This document shows positions 53,599 through 62,175 of a stretch of DNA of 64,000 nt, one piece after another; position 1 is the first letter of the stretch; every line of letters begins with the position of its first letter. Under the pieces are notes generated by a model that had not been told where the DNA came from, searched no databases, and saw only the letters and a list, made by a program, of their open reading frames with translations. This stretch comes from Salinicola halophyticus (GTDB lineage: Bacteria > Pseudomonadota > Gammaproteobacteria > Pseudomonadales > Halomonadaceae). The stretch covers positions 353,570-417,569 of the forward strand of contig NZ_PZJN01000004.1 in assembly GCF_003206695.1 (NCBI RefSeq), given 5' to 3'. The translations under genes were made by a program, and so were the position numbers.

Positions 53599-54518
53599 CG
53601 TGCGGCTCCCGCGTTGAGGTTCCCGGCAATGAAGCGAATCAGCATGATGGCGAAGATGTTCGCCAGGATTACCGCCCCGATGGCGGCTGCCGAAGCGATG
53701 CCGATATCGTTCTGCTGGAATACGGTCTGAAAGATGTAGTACGGCAGGTTGGTGGTTGCCGTACCGGGGCCGCCACCGGTGGTGGTGTAGATCTCGGCAA
53801 ACGAGGTCAGGAAGAAGATGCTCTCCAGCATCACCACGACATACAGCACCTGCCCCAGGTGCGGAATCACGATGTGCTGGAATTCCTGCCAGGCGCTGGC
53901 ACCATCGAGCTTGGCCGCCTCGATCTGGTCTTCCGGCAGTGACTGCAGTCCGGTCAGCAATACCAGCAGCGCGAACGGCGTCCACTCCCAGGTAATCATG
54001 ATGATCACCGATAGCATTGGATAGTGGGCGAGCCAGTCGACCGGCTCCAGCCCCAGTTGCCGTGCCAACCAGGCGAACAGACCGAAGACCGGGTGGAACA
54101 GCATGTTCTTCCAGATCAGACCGGTCACTACCGGCATGACGAAAAAGGGCGCCACCGCCAGCGTGCGAGCCACGCCACGGCCGACGAAGGTGCGATTGAA
54201 CAGCAGTGCCAGTGCCAAGCCCAAACACACCGTGATGACCAGACTGGCCGCAACGATGATCAGGGTATTGGCCAGCGACTTCCAGAAAGTGGCGTCGCCC
54301 AGCAGGATCGCGAAATTGTTCAAACCGGCAAAGCCGTTGTACATCGGCATGAGCAGGTTGTACTGCTGAAACGAGTAATAGATGGTCATGGCCAGTGGCA
54401 CGAGCATCCATATCAGCAGGAAGATGACCGCCGGCGCCATCAGCAGCCGCGTGGTACGAGCGAACGAACGAGCGCCGGTAGCTTCAGCGCTCGGGGCAGT
54501 TCGAGAAATGGCTTTCAT
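53595..54518 (-). CDS. Polyol ABC transporter permease (MtlF/SmoF-like)
   Basis: 307 aa, six membrane helices, with EAAKLDGASAWQEFQHIVIP as EAA loop and the TTTGGGPGTATTNLPYYIF stretch typical of sugar/polyol MalF-like permeases. Forms the channel with the other permease. It begins 169 bp after the binding-protein gene, and that gap holds a 5-copy tandem repeat and a strong hairpin. Confidence 0.93.
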   Translation of the reverse strand: MKAISRTAPSAEATGARSFARTTRLLMAPAVIFLLIWMLVPLAMTIYYSFQQYNLLMPMYNGFAGLNNFAILLGDATFWKSLANTLIIVAASLVITVCLGLALALLFNRTFVGRGVARTLAVAPFFVMPVVTGLIWKNMLFHPVFGLFAWLARQLGLEPVDWLAHYPMLSVIIMITWEWTPFALLVLLTGLQSLPEDQIEAAKLDGASAWQEFQHIVIPHLGQVLYVVVMLESIFFLTSFAEIYTTTGGGPGTATTNLPYYIFQTVFQQNDIGIASAAAIGAVILANIFAIMLIRFIAGNLNAGAAR

Positions 54519-54561
54519 GCGGGATTCCCGTGGCTTCGGATTGCATGACGCAACCCTTGGT

Positions 54562-54631
54562 CAGACTAGGCAGGTCAGACTAGACAGCTCAGACTAGACA
54601 GCTCCGACTAGTTAGCTCCGACTGGACAGCT
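54562..54631. repeat. 14-bp tandem repeat, 5 copies
   Basis: Units CAGACTAGGCAGGT, CAGACTAGACAGCT (twice), CCGACTAGTTAGCT, CCGACTGGACAGCT. Lies inside the polyol operon between the binding-protein gene and the first permease gene. Confidence 0.95.
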
Positions 54632-54645
54632 CCAGCTTACGCAGC

Positions 54646-54676
54646 GACACCGCCGATCGAATCGATCGGCGGTGTC
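54646..54676 (-). repeat. Strong intergenic hairpin downstream of the binding-protein gene
   Basis: GACACCGCCGATCGA and TCGATCGGCGGTGTC pair over up to 15 bp, 11 bp after the binding-protein stop. It lacks a T run, so it looks like an mRNA-stabilising or attenuating hairpin rather than a full terminator, which would give more binding protein than permease. Confidence 0.8.
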
Positions 54677-54687
54677 CCATGCCTTGC

Positions 54688-56007
54688 TTACTGCGGTTTG
54701 CCGGTCTGCTGCATGATGCGGTCGGTGAAGGTCTGCCCCTGCTGGAGCGCCTCGTCGACACTGCTCTCACCCGAGAGCATTGCTGCCATCAGCTGGCCGA
54801 CACGAGTACCGATTGCCTGGAACTGCGGAATGGTGACGAACTGCACGCCGGTGTAGGGCACTTCCTGCGCGCTGGGATCGGTCGGGCTGGCGCTCTTGAT
54901 CGCCGTCTCGACCAGCGGCGCAAACGGCGCTGCCTTGACGTAGTCGTCACTGTCATAGGTGGACTGCCGCGTGCCCGGAGGTACCGCCAGCCAACCCTTG
55001 TCGTCCGCCACGGCCTGGATGTAATCCTTGGAGGTCGCCCAGTCGACGAAGGTCTTCGCGGCTTCCTGATGCTTGGACGACTGCGGCACTGCCAGCGCCC
55101 AGGTGAACAGCCAGTTGGAACCCTTCTCGGTCTTCTCGTGAGGCGCCTGAGCGAAGCCCACCTTGTCGGCGATCTTGGAGGTTTCCGGATCGCTGACGTA
55201 ACTGGCCGCCACGGTAGAATCCACCCACATGCCGCACTGACCGTTGGCGAACAGGGTCTCGGACTCGGTGAAGCCGTTGGAGGTCACCCCCGGCGGGCCA
55301 TAATCGTTGAGCAGTTCGACGTAGGCGTTGGCCGCGTTCTTCCACTCGTCGCTGGTCAGCTGCGGTTTCCAGTCCATGTCGAACCAGCGTCCGCCGAAGC
55401 TGTTGACCATGGTGCCGAACAGCGCCATGTTCTGACCCCAGCCCGGCAGCCCGCGAAGGCAGATACCGTAGACGCCATCCGATTTCGACTGGATCTTGGA
55501 AGCGAATTCCTTCATCTGGGTCCAGGTCGGCTTGTCCGGCATTTCGATGCCGGCCTTCTCGAACAGATCCTTGCGGTAATAGGTCACCGAGGACTCGGCA
55601 TAAAACGGCAGCGCATAGAGCTTGCCGTCCACCGACAGACCATCCTTGACCGGCTTGAGAAGATCGTCGGCGTCATAGCTTTCGGGCAGATTCTCCATTG
55701 GCGACAGCCAATCGTTCTGTGCCCAGATCGGCGTCTCGTAGTTGCTCACGGTGACCACGTCATACTGACCGGCGCCGCTGGCGATGTCGGTGGTCACTTT
55801 CTGACGCAGTTCGTTTTCCGGCAGCGTCACCCAGTTCACATTGATATCCGGGTGGGCATCGTTGAACGCCGACATCATGCTCTGCATCGTCACCATGTCG
55901 GGGTTGTTCACGGTGGCCACGGTGATGTCCGTGCTCTGCGCCATGGCAGCGGAACAGACCCCAAGGCCTGCGATCCCGATGCCTGAAACAAACAAGGCAA
56001 GTCTCAT
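54688..56007 (-). CDS. Polyol ABC transporter substrate-binding protein (MtlE/SmoE-like)
   Basis: 439 aa, extracellular solute-binding family 1. Signal peptide LALFVSGIGIAGLGVCSAAM ending AQS. Mature protein has VATVNNPDMVTMQSMMSAFN, YDVVTVSNYETPIWAQNDWL, and LRGLPGWGQNMALFGTMVNS, which fit the sorbitol/mannitol-binding group. First gene of the operon, divergent from the LacI regulator. Confidence 0.95.
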   Translation of the reverse strand: MRLALFVSGIGIAGLGVCSAAMAQSTDITVATVNNPDMVTMQSMMSAFNDAHPDINVNWVTLPENELRQKVTTDIASGAGQYDVVTVSNYETPIWAQNDWLSPMENLPESYDADDLLKPVKDGLSVDGKLYALPFYAESSVTYYRKDLFEKAGIEMPDKPTWTQMKEFASKIQSKSDGVYGICLRGLPGWGQNMALFGTMVNSFGGRWFDMDWKPQLTSDEWKNAANAYVELLNDYGPPGVTSNGFTESETLFANGQCGMWVDSTVAASYVSDPETSKIADKVGFAQAPHEKTEKGSNWLFTWALAVPQSSKHQEAAKTFVDWATSKDYIQAVADDKGWLAVPPGTRQSTYDSDDYVKAAPFAPLVETAIKSASPTDPSAQEVPYTGVQFVTIPQFQAIGTRVGQLMAAMLSGESSVDEALQQGQTFTDRIMQQTGKPQ

Positions 56008-56453
56008 CTGGAATTCCTCTCGTAGTGCTTGTTATTGCTAGGGCTTTGACGGCTGTCACGCCGAGTGCCGAACGATCCCCGGGCACGGTCCGACCTTGAG
56101 ATTCCAGGCTGGCGCTGATCAGAGACGAGGACCGACCGTGTGCATTGCAAGAACGGATACTTGAACGCTCATGACATCAAAGATAGATCATAACGTTAAC
56201 ACCCGAGGAATCAAGCTGACGATGATTAAAATAAGCAAGCAAATTCAAAAAGATAAACTCTATTAGACCAATGTTTAATGCCCAGGATAGACCTAAGTAT
56301 TAGAGAAAAAGGTAGATGACAGAGACACTATCGATGATAGAAAATGATGCGAAATGATACGTAATGTCCAAACGCTCGAGATGCTGGGCATCCGTATCCG
56401 GCTTGCCGCATTCGGACACAGAAGATCATGCGGGTCATCAGGGAGATGAGGCG
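56008..56453. other. Divergent control region of the polyol operon and its LacI regulator
   Basis: 446 bp with a distinctly AT-rich part (about 56160-56370), the most AT-rich stretch in this half of the window. It must hold the operon and regulator promoters. TAACGTTA at 56191-56198 is a perfect palindrome with the central CG typical of LacI-family operators, so it is the best operator candidate I can see. No gene is supported here. Confidence 0.55.
56191..56198. promoter_or_regulatory. Candidate LacI-family operator core TAACGTTA
   Basis: Even palindrome centred on CG, as in many LacI-family sites, about 185 bp upstream of the binding-protein gene. The flanks extend the symmetry poorly, so this is tentative. 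Confidence 0.3.
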
Positions 56454-57437
56454 ATGCCTCGAACCACGCTCGAAGATATCGCCCGACTGGCCGGTGTCAG
56501 CAAGATCACGGTATCGCGGGCGTTCTCCTCGCCGGACAAAGTCCATGCCGAAACCCGCACCCAGATACTGCGCATCGCTCGCGAACTCAATTACGTGCCG
56601 CCATCAGGGGCTCGTGATACCGCCGTTACCCGCACCCTGGGCGTCGTCAATCCCAACATGGGCAACCCGTTTTTTGCCCGCCTGACCCGCGAAATCACGC
56701 TGGCGGCCAGAGCTCGCGGGTATACCGTGCTGGTATTCGACTCCTACGAATCGGAGACGCTGGAGGCGGAAGCGATCGGCAAACTGATCGAGTTCTCCGT
56801 CGACGCCGTCATCCTGTCGGTGATCTCGTCGGATATCGATTACCACCCAGCCTATCTGGATCGCCTCGCCTCGGCGGGCATCCCGGTGGTACTGGTGGAT
56901 CGCGAGCTCAAGGCGGTCCATTACGGCGGGGTCTACATCGACAATCTCGACTGCGGCTATCAAGCTGGACGCTATTGCCTCGAGCGGGGAATCACGCAGT
57001 TGCTGGCGGTCTCCGGGCCGGCCGACTCGATGGTCTCGATCGGCCGCATGTCAGGCATCCGGGAGGCCATCGGGGGCCGTGGGATAACGCTCGACGTGGT
57101 GTACAGCGACTTCTCCTTCGAACCCGCCTATGACGCGCTACGCGAGTATCTGCGCGACCACCCCTGGCCGCAGGGAATCATCGGTGCCAACAACCAGATC
57201 ACCATGGCGGTGTTGAAGCTGTGTCACGAACGCGGGGTCGTTCCACAGCGTGATATCCAGCTGTTCAGCATCGACGACATCGAGCACAGCGACGTGTTCG
57301 GCCTGCAGATTCCCTGCATCCATCACAATTTGCCGGAGATCGCGCAGCAGGCGTTGCAGCTGGCGTTGGCGGCCATCCAGTCACCGGATCAACGAGGTTT
57401 TCGCACCGTGGTTCGAGGCCAACTGCTGACGCAGTGA
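56454..57437 (+). CDS. LacI-family transcriptional regulator of the polyol operon
   Basis: 327 aa. Helix-turn-helix at the N-terminus (TTLEDIARLAGVSKITVSRA) with hinge, then a periplasmic-binding-protein-like effector domain (LGVVNPNMGNPFFARLTREI; GIIGANNQITMAVLKLCHER). Divergent placement suggests it represses the polyol operon. Pseudomonas mtl operons instead use an AraC-type MtlR. Start at ATG 56454 with GGGAG upstream. Confidence 0.92.
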   Translation: MPRTTLEDIARLAGVSKITVSRAFSSPDKVHAETRTQILRIARELNYVPPSGARDTAVTRTLGVVNPNMGNPFFARLTREITLAARARGYTVLVFDSYESETLEAEAIGKLIEFSVDAVILSVISSDIDYHPAYLDRLASAGIPVVLVDRELKAVHYGGVYIDNLDCGYQAGRYCLERGITQLLAVSGPADSMVSIGRMSGIREAIGGRGITLDVVYSDFSFEPAYDALREYLRDHPWPQGIIGANNQITMAVLKLCHERGVVPQRDIQLFSIDDIEHSDVFGLQIPCIHHNLPEIAQQALQLALAAIQSPDQRGFRTVVRGQLLTQ

Positions 57438-57494
57438 TCCATGATTCAGTGACCCGATCCTCCGCCGACGCGACCATGGTCTAGCCACACGCCG

Positions 57495-58994
57495 TCATCC
57501 GGGCGTCGAAGTCTCCCCGGACTGCACGGAGACCGGCGACGCCGGAAGCCACACGTCGGCGGCCAACCCGCCGATGGCGGCGCGCTCCAGACGCAGCGTG
57601 CCGCCGTAAAGCATCATCAGATCCTCGACGATCGCCAGCCCCAGCCCCGAACCGCCGGGACCGGAACCCGCACTGGAACCCGCGTCGCGCACATCCAGAC
57701 GCACGCCTCGCGCCAGCGCGGCCTCGCTCTGGGCTTGAGTCATCCCCGGGCCGTCATCCTCGATTCGCAGACGCACACCTTGTGACACCCGAGAGACCTT
57801 GAACAGCACTCGGCCTTCTGCCCAACGCAGCGCGTTCTCGAGCAGATTGCCGGTGAGCTCCTGAAGGTCCTGGGGATCGATCCGCGCGGTCGCCCCGGAA
57901 TCGATATCGGCATCGAAGCGTATTCCCCGTCGCGACGCCAGCTTGGCCAGCCCCTGCACCACCGGGGCGATGGCGTCATGAATCGACACCCGTCCGGAAA
58001 AAGCCACGCCACCCGCTGCCGAGGCCCGGGCCAGGTGGTGGCGAACGGCATCGTCGATCCGCGTCAGTTCGGTATTGATGGGCCGGCGCTGCGTCTCCGG
58101 GAAGCGTTCGGAAAGCGTCTTGAGCACGCTCACCGGCGTCTTCAGCGCGTGGGCCAGGTTGCCCGCCGCCGCGCGTCCGCGCTCGATCAACCGCCGGTCA
58201 CGCTCGAGCACGCCGTTCATCGCCAGTGCCAGCTCCTTGAGCTCCACCGGCAACTGGGTATCCAGGCGCTCGATCTCGCCCTCCTCCACCGCTCGCAGAT
58301 TGGCCGACATCCGGCGTAACGGTGCCAGCCCCCAGCGCATCTGCAGCGCCAATCCGGCCAGCAGCAACACGCCGAAAGTGGCAAGCGACAGTATCAACAG
58401 ACGTTCGAAGCGTCCGACTTCGTGATTCAGCTCCACGGTCGAACCCGCCAGTGCGACATGGACCGTCTCGCGGTGCCCCGGCAGGCGCAGATCGCGCTCG
58501 ATCATGCGCAGGTCGTCGTCGCGGGGACCCTCGACTTCGTAGACATGGATTCCATCGTCATCCTGGGGCACCGGCAGTCGCTGATCCCACAGCGAACGCG
58601 ACGTCAGGGTGAGATCGTCGCCGTCGGTCACTTGCCAGTACCAGCCGGAATAGACCCGATCGAAGCGGGCGTCACCCAACGAGCGGTTGAGCTGCAGGCG
58701 CTGGCCGATGTTGTCGACCTGCATGCCGGCCAGCAATGCATTGAGCAGGGATTCGAGACGGCTATCGAAAGAGGCGGTGGCGGATTGGCGGAAGTTGTAG
58801 CTCAGCCCGGCACCGGCCAGCGGTAGCAGCACGATGACCAGCACCAGCGATGCGACCAGCAGCCTCGCGCCCAACGGCGCCAGCCGCAGCCACTCGCCAA
58901 GCCGGGCCACCCAGCATGGCCGCCAGCGTTTCCAGCCGTCTTCTCTCGAGCGATCGCCTTTCAAGTCTCGGCCTCTCAATTCTCGATCTTTCAA
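57495..58994 (-). CDS. Sensor histidine kinase, PhoQ-like
   Basis: 499 aa. Membrane helices at about residues 43-66 and 199-217, a periplasmic domain between them, HAMP, His282 in the H-box AHALKTPVSVLKTL, N-box NLLENALRWA, DDGPGMTQAQ and GGSGLGLAIVEDLM. The HALKTP form of the H-box is typical of PhoQ-type kinases. The likely start TTG 58994 overlaps the regulator stop (TTGA). The first 22 residues form an odd repeated basic/acidic extension; a later start is possible. Confidence 0.92.
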   Translation of the reverse strand: MKDRELRGRDLKGDRSREDGWKRWRPCWVARLGEWLRLAPLGARLLVASLVLVIVLLPLAGAGLSYNFRQSATASFDSRLESLLNALLAGMQVDNIGQRLQLNRSLGDARFDRVYSGWYWQVTDGDDLTLTSRSLWDQRLPVPQDDDGIHVYEVEGPRDDDLRMIERDLRLPGHRETVHVALAGSTVELNHEVGRFERLLILSLATFGVLLLAGLALQMRWGLAPLRRMSANLRAVEEGEIERLDTQLPVELKELALAMNGVLERDRRLIERGRAAAGNLAHALKTPVSVLKTLSERFPETQRRPINTELTRIDDAVRHHLARASAAGGVAFSGRVSIHDAIAPVVQGLAKLASRRGIRFDADIDSGATARIDPQDLQELTGNLLENALRWAEGRVLFKVSRVSQGVRLRIEDDGPGMTQAQSEAALARGVRLDVRDAGSSAGSGPGGSGLGLAIVEDLMMLYGGTLRLERAAIGGLAADVWLPASPVSVQSGETSTPG

Positions 58995-59662
58995 GCCCCG
59001 GCCTCGAGATCGACCAGGCGATAACCCTGGCCACGAAGCGTTTCGATGCGGGCACGACCGAACTTGCGCCGCAGACGACTGATCTGGACGTCGATGACGT
59101 TGGAATCGGGTTCATGATCACGGTTGTAGACATGCTCGACGAGCTCGGCGCGGCTGACGATCCGCGGCGAAGCATGCATCAGATACGAGAGCAGCCGCGA
59201 CTCCTGGGCGGTCAGGGTGATCGGGCGACCTGCCAGTGAAACACTGCCCGAATGTGTATCCAGGGTCAGCTCGCCCACCCGAATCACCGGATGAGCGTGG
59301 CCGTGACTGCGCCGAACCAGGGCCCGTAGCCGAAACAGCACCTCGGCGGTCTCGAACGGCTTGACCACATAATCGTCGGCACCGGCGGAAAAGCCGGCCG
59401 CCTTGTCGGACCAGCGTTCACGTGCCGTCAGAACCAGTACCGGCAGATCGATATCATCCTCGCGCCACTGCGAAAGCCATCGTGTGCCGTCGCCGTCGGG
59501 CAGCCCCAGATCGAGAATGACCGCGTCATAGCGTTCGGTACGCACCAGATAATCGGCCTGCTGCCCGGTGGTGGTCGACTCGATCAACAGGCCGGCTTCC
59601 GCCAGCGCGCTCGCCAGCGCCTCTGCGAGCGCGGCATCGTCTTCGACCAGCAATACCTTCAT
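58991..59662 (-). CDS. OmpR-family response regulator, PhoP-like
   Basis: 223 aa. Receiver domain with LLVEDDAAL, phospho-acceptor Asp51 in VILDLGLPDGDG, LTARERWSDK and VKPFETAEVL; winged helix with LTAQESRLLSYLMHASPRIV and SNVIDVQISRLRRKFG. Cotranscribed with the kinase. The flanking PepSY genes suggest an envelope stress or cation/antimicrobial peptide signal. Confidence 0.95.
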   Translation of the reverse strand: MKVLLVEDDAALAEALASALAEAGLLIESTTTGQQADYLVRTERYDAVILDLGLPDGDGTRWLSQWREDDIDLPVLVLTARERWSDKAAGFSAGADDYVVKPFETAEVLFRLRALVRRSHGHAHPVIRVGELTLDTHSGSVSLAGRPITLTAQESRLLSYLMHASPRIVSRAELVEHVYNRDHEPDSNVIDVQISRLRRKFGRARIETLRGQGYRLVDLEAGA

Positions 59663-59729
59663 TACCGACTCCCTGACTCAAGACACGTTATCGCCCTCGA
59701 CGCTCGACAAGCGCTCGACAGGCGACAAC

Positions 59730-60077
59730 CTAGGGCGATTTCTTCATCGCCTCGATATTGACGCCTTCGACGCTCAACAGCTCGCCGCTGGTGGCATCGA
59801 ACTCGAATTCGACCACCTGCCCCTGGGGCCCGATCATTTCTACCTCGTATTCGATCAGGCCGTCGTCCTGTTCCAGCTCGACCTCGAGGATCTGGCCATC
59901 ATAGCGAGCTTCCAGCCAATCCATGACCTCGTCGATGCCCACCAGATGGCCTTCCTTGACCTCCTGGTGCAGATCTCTCCAGTTGTCGCCGTCGGCGCTG
60001 ACAGGCACCAGAGTGCCGCTCACCAGCAGCGGCAGGATCGACAGCAGCACGAGCGCGTTTCGAAGTTTCATTTCCAT
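59730..60077 (-). CDS. PepSY-domain periplasmic protein 1
   Basis: 115 aa. Signal peptide (NALVLLSILPLLVSGTLVPV, cleavage near SADG), then one PepSY domain (ARYDGQILEVELEQDDGLIE, EFDATSGELLSVEG). Such proteins often modulate a neighbouring two-component system. Lies 67 bp upstream of the PhoP-like gene on the same strand, so likely the first gene of a PepSY-regulator-kinase operon. Start ATG 60077 or 60071. Confidence 0.87.
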   Translation of the reverse strand: MEMKLRNALVLLSILPLLVSGTLVPVSADGDNWRDLHQEVKEGHLVGIDEVMDWLEARYDGQILEVELEQDDGLIEYEVEMIGPQGQVVEFEFDATSGELLSVEGVNIEAMKKSP

Positions 60078-60104
60078 AGTGTGCCGCAATCGCCATTAAC
60101 CCGA

Positions 60105-60179
60105 GATGAATCCGCCAGATCAAGACATCTCGCCGATGGCGTCCGCTCAACGAGAGCGATGAACCCAGGATGAACGCCG
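60105..60179. promoter_or_regulatory. Three GATGAA direct repeats, candidate response-regulator sites
   Basis: GATGAATCCGC at 60105, then GATGAACCCAG and GATGAACGCCG adjacent at 60158 and 60169. The last two are spaced exactly 11 bp, the usual half-site spacing of OmpR-family regulators, in the region between the two divergent PepSY genes. Confidence 0.45.
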
Positions 60180-60286
60180 CCTTCAGTTCGGGGCAAGGTC
60201 CCCCCGAGTATAACGGTAGACATCGGCAGAGCCTGCGCGCTGCCGCAGTGGACGTTTTCACGATACCCGGTATCAGGAGACTAGTG

Positions 60287-60763
60287 ATGAAAAATCCATG
60301 GATGCTCTCCGCCGTGGCACTTGGCAGCGGGATCAGCGCCGGTGCCATGGCAGACGACAAAACCCTCTCCTACAGCCAGCTGGACACGCTGCTCAACGGT
60401 GCCGAACGCTACGGCTTCAGTCGCTATGAAAAGCTCGACGTCGATCATGACGACAACCGTCTCGAGATCGAAGGCTGGCGGGAAGACGGCTGGGAGCTCG
60501 ATGTTTCGATGACGCTCGACAATGCCGCCCCGACGCGTGAAAGCCAGCGCAAGTCGAACACGCCGGACTGGAGTCTGAGCGGAGAAGAACTACGAGAGGC
60601 GCTGGATCGCGCTCGTGATCAAGGCATGCAACATTTGGAGGAGCTCGAGGTCGATAGTGATGGGCACATCGAGATCGAAGGCTACACTGGCAATCAAACT
60701 GAGTTCGATCTCGAACTGCATCGCGACGATCTAAAGTTCGTAGATATCAACACCGGGGGGTGA
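60287..60763 (+). CDS. PepSY-domain periplasmic protein 2
   Basis: 158 aa. Signal peptide (MLSAVALGSGISAGAMADD), then two PepSY-like repeats (YEKLDVDHDDNRLEIEGWRE and LEELEVDSDGHIEIEGYTGN), both acidic. Divergent from the first PepSY gene and the two-component operon, with which it probably shares control. ATG 60287 has AGGAG 8 nt upstream. Confidence 0.87.
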   Translation: MKNPWMLSAVALGSGISAGAMADDKTLSYSQLDTLLNGAERYGFSRYEKLDVDHDDNRLEIEGWREDGWELDVSMTLDNAAPTRESQRKSNTPDWSLSGEELREALDRARDQGMQHLEELEVDSDGHIEIEGYTGNQTEFDLELHRDDLKFVDINTGG

Positions 60764-60769
60764 AACCGG

Positions 60770-61141
60770 ATGACCGATAACCGCCAGAATGACAACGCCG
60801 CCTGGCGCGCCGCCCAGCAATGGCGCGAGCGCGTCCATCAAACTCGTCCGCGTCAAGGGGCCGGCGGTCTGCGCCTGCTGGCGACCTGGCTACTGTTCGG
60901 CGTCATGCTGATCATCGGCACCCTGCTTGGCCTGTTCTTCCTTGTCATCGGCTGGGCGATGCTGCCGTTTCTCCGCCACCGGATGAAAAAGCGGGCCGAG
61001 CAGGTTCGCGCTTCCCGAGCGCAATATGCCGGCGGCAGCGCGGATCCGGATATCGGCGCTCACGAAAGTGATGCCAATGCCGCCAAGCGTTCCCAGCACG
61101 TCCTCGATGGCGAATACGAAGTGCGCTCGAAGGAATCCTGA
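60770..61141 (+). CDS. Hypothetical single-pass or hairpin membrane protein
   Basis: 123 aa. A charged N-terminal part, a hydrophobic stretch (LLFGVMLIIGTLLGLFFLVI) that could be one long or two short helices, then a basic and polar tail ending DGEYEVRSKES. I do not recognise the family. Starts 6 bp after the second PepSY gene with a GGGGG-rich ribosome-binding site, so the two are cotranscribed. Confidence 0.75.
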   Translation: MTDNRQNDNAAWRAAQQWRERVHQTRPRQGAGGLRLLATWLLFGVMLIIGTLLGLFFLVIGWAMLPFLRHRMKKRAEQVRASRAQYAGGSADPDIGAHESDANAAKRSQHVLDGEYEVRSKES

Positions 61142-61247
61142 TCGCACCGAATTGGCACACGCCATGCGATCTTAGCCGCTGCCCTCGGCCGACTTTTTTT
61201 GATGCTCTTTACGTTAATGGGTATCCCAAAAACGCTTCGGATCGGTT

Positions 61248-61589
61248 TCAAGCTTTCTTGACGAACTCCGATTTGAGCTTCATCGGTCCGATACCGTCGA
61301 CCTTGCAGTCGATGTCGTGGTCACCATCCACCAGTCGAATGTTCTTGACCTTGGTGCCGACCTTCACCACCAGGGACGAGCCTTTGATTTTAAGATCCTT
61401 GATCACGGTGATGCTGTCACCATCGGCGAGCGGCGTGCCGTGCGCATCGGTTACGACGCTGTCCTGGCCATCCTCGGCGCCGGCATCCGCATCGGACCAC
61501 TCATGGGCACACTCGGGGCAGATAAACAGTTGGCTATCGACGTAGGTATATTCGGACCCGCACTGCGGGCAAGGAGGTAACTGGCTCAT
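61248..61589 (-). CDS. yjdM: Zinc-ribbon protein YjdM (PhnA family)
   Basis: 113 aa (E. coli YjdM 111 aa, formerly called PhnA). N-terminal zinc ribbon with [12 protein letters not shown] and [10 protein letters not shown], then [40 protein letters not shown] and [15 protein letters not shown]. The biological role is not settled and it is not the phosphonoacetate hydrolase once proposed. Monocistronic, convergent with the hypothetical membrane gene. Confidence 0.95.
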   Translation of the reverse strand: MSQLPPCPQCGSEYTYVDSQLFICPECAHEWSDADAGAEDGQDSVVTDAHGTPLADGDSITVIKDLKIKGSSLVVKVGTKVKNIRLVDGDHDIDCKVDGIGPMKLKSEFVKKA

Positions 61590-61799
61590 GCATAGACTTC
61601 CGGCGTTCAGGAAAGCCGCGGAGTCTACGCTGCCCGTTTTGGGCTGCCCAGTTTAATTACGCTTGGTTTTCCAGCGTGACCCGCGGGCTGGAGATGATGC
61701 TGACAAACTTTTTCACGCCTGAAGTCTTGTATCCTGAATCATACGACGATATATAGCCCGAAGCGTCACTGAGATGCGATATCACGGGAGGGCTAGGCA

Positions 61800-61994
61800 A
61801 TGAGCCGTGAAGAATATATCGAAGAGCAGGATTTCTCCGAAGCCGTCAATGATGAGCAGTTCGAGCGTCCCCGCAGCAGCAAGGCGGATTCCTTACGCGC
61901 CCGACGTCAGGTCGAGGCACTGCTCGAGGAACGTCGCCTCAAGCGTGCCATCGAAGACGACTGGTACAACGATTTCGGCGACGAAGAAGAGTAG
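61800..61994 (+). CDS. Small acidic PA3496-like protein
   Basis: 64 aa, very acidic at both ends with a basic centre (SLRARRQVEALLEERRLKRA, then IEDDWYNDF). Matches my memory of the PA3496 family of putative envelope-integrity proteins. No signal peptide. A strong GGGAGG ribosome-binding site precedes ATG 61800. Upstream of ettA but with a 181 bp gap. Confidence 0.72.
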   Translation: MSREEYIEEQDFSEAVNDEQFERPRSSKADSLRARRQVEALLEERRLKRAIEDDWYNDFGDEEE

Positions 61995-62175
61995 GCCTCG
62001 CTACGCGTTTCACAGGCAGACTTCATTACCACGGGATTTACCACGGGCGCTCAGGCGCCCGTTCGCATTGTCGGCATGACTGGTTTACCCTTCCAGAACT
62101 ACGCTGAGCCCTGTTGACGGGCGTTTCAGCAAAGACTGACTGTTTCTATTCACCGCGACATATAACCGGATTTCC

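Noticed and set aside
54562-54631. Possible CRISPR array
   Set aside because: Units are 14 bp and directly adjacent with no spacers; no cas genes in the window.
54679-55986. A 435-codon plus-strand frame opposite the substrate-binding protein
   Set aside because: Antisense shadow of a gene with a clear signal peptide and family motifs.
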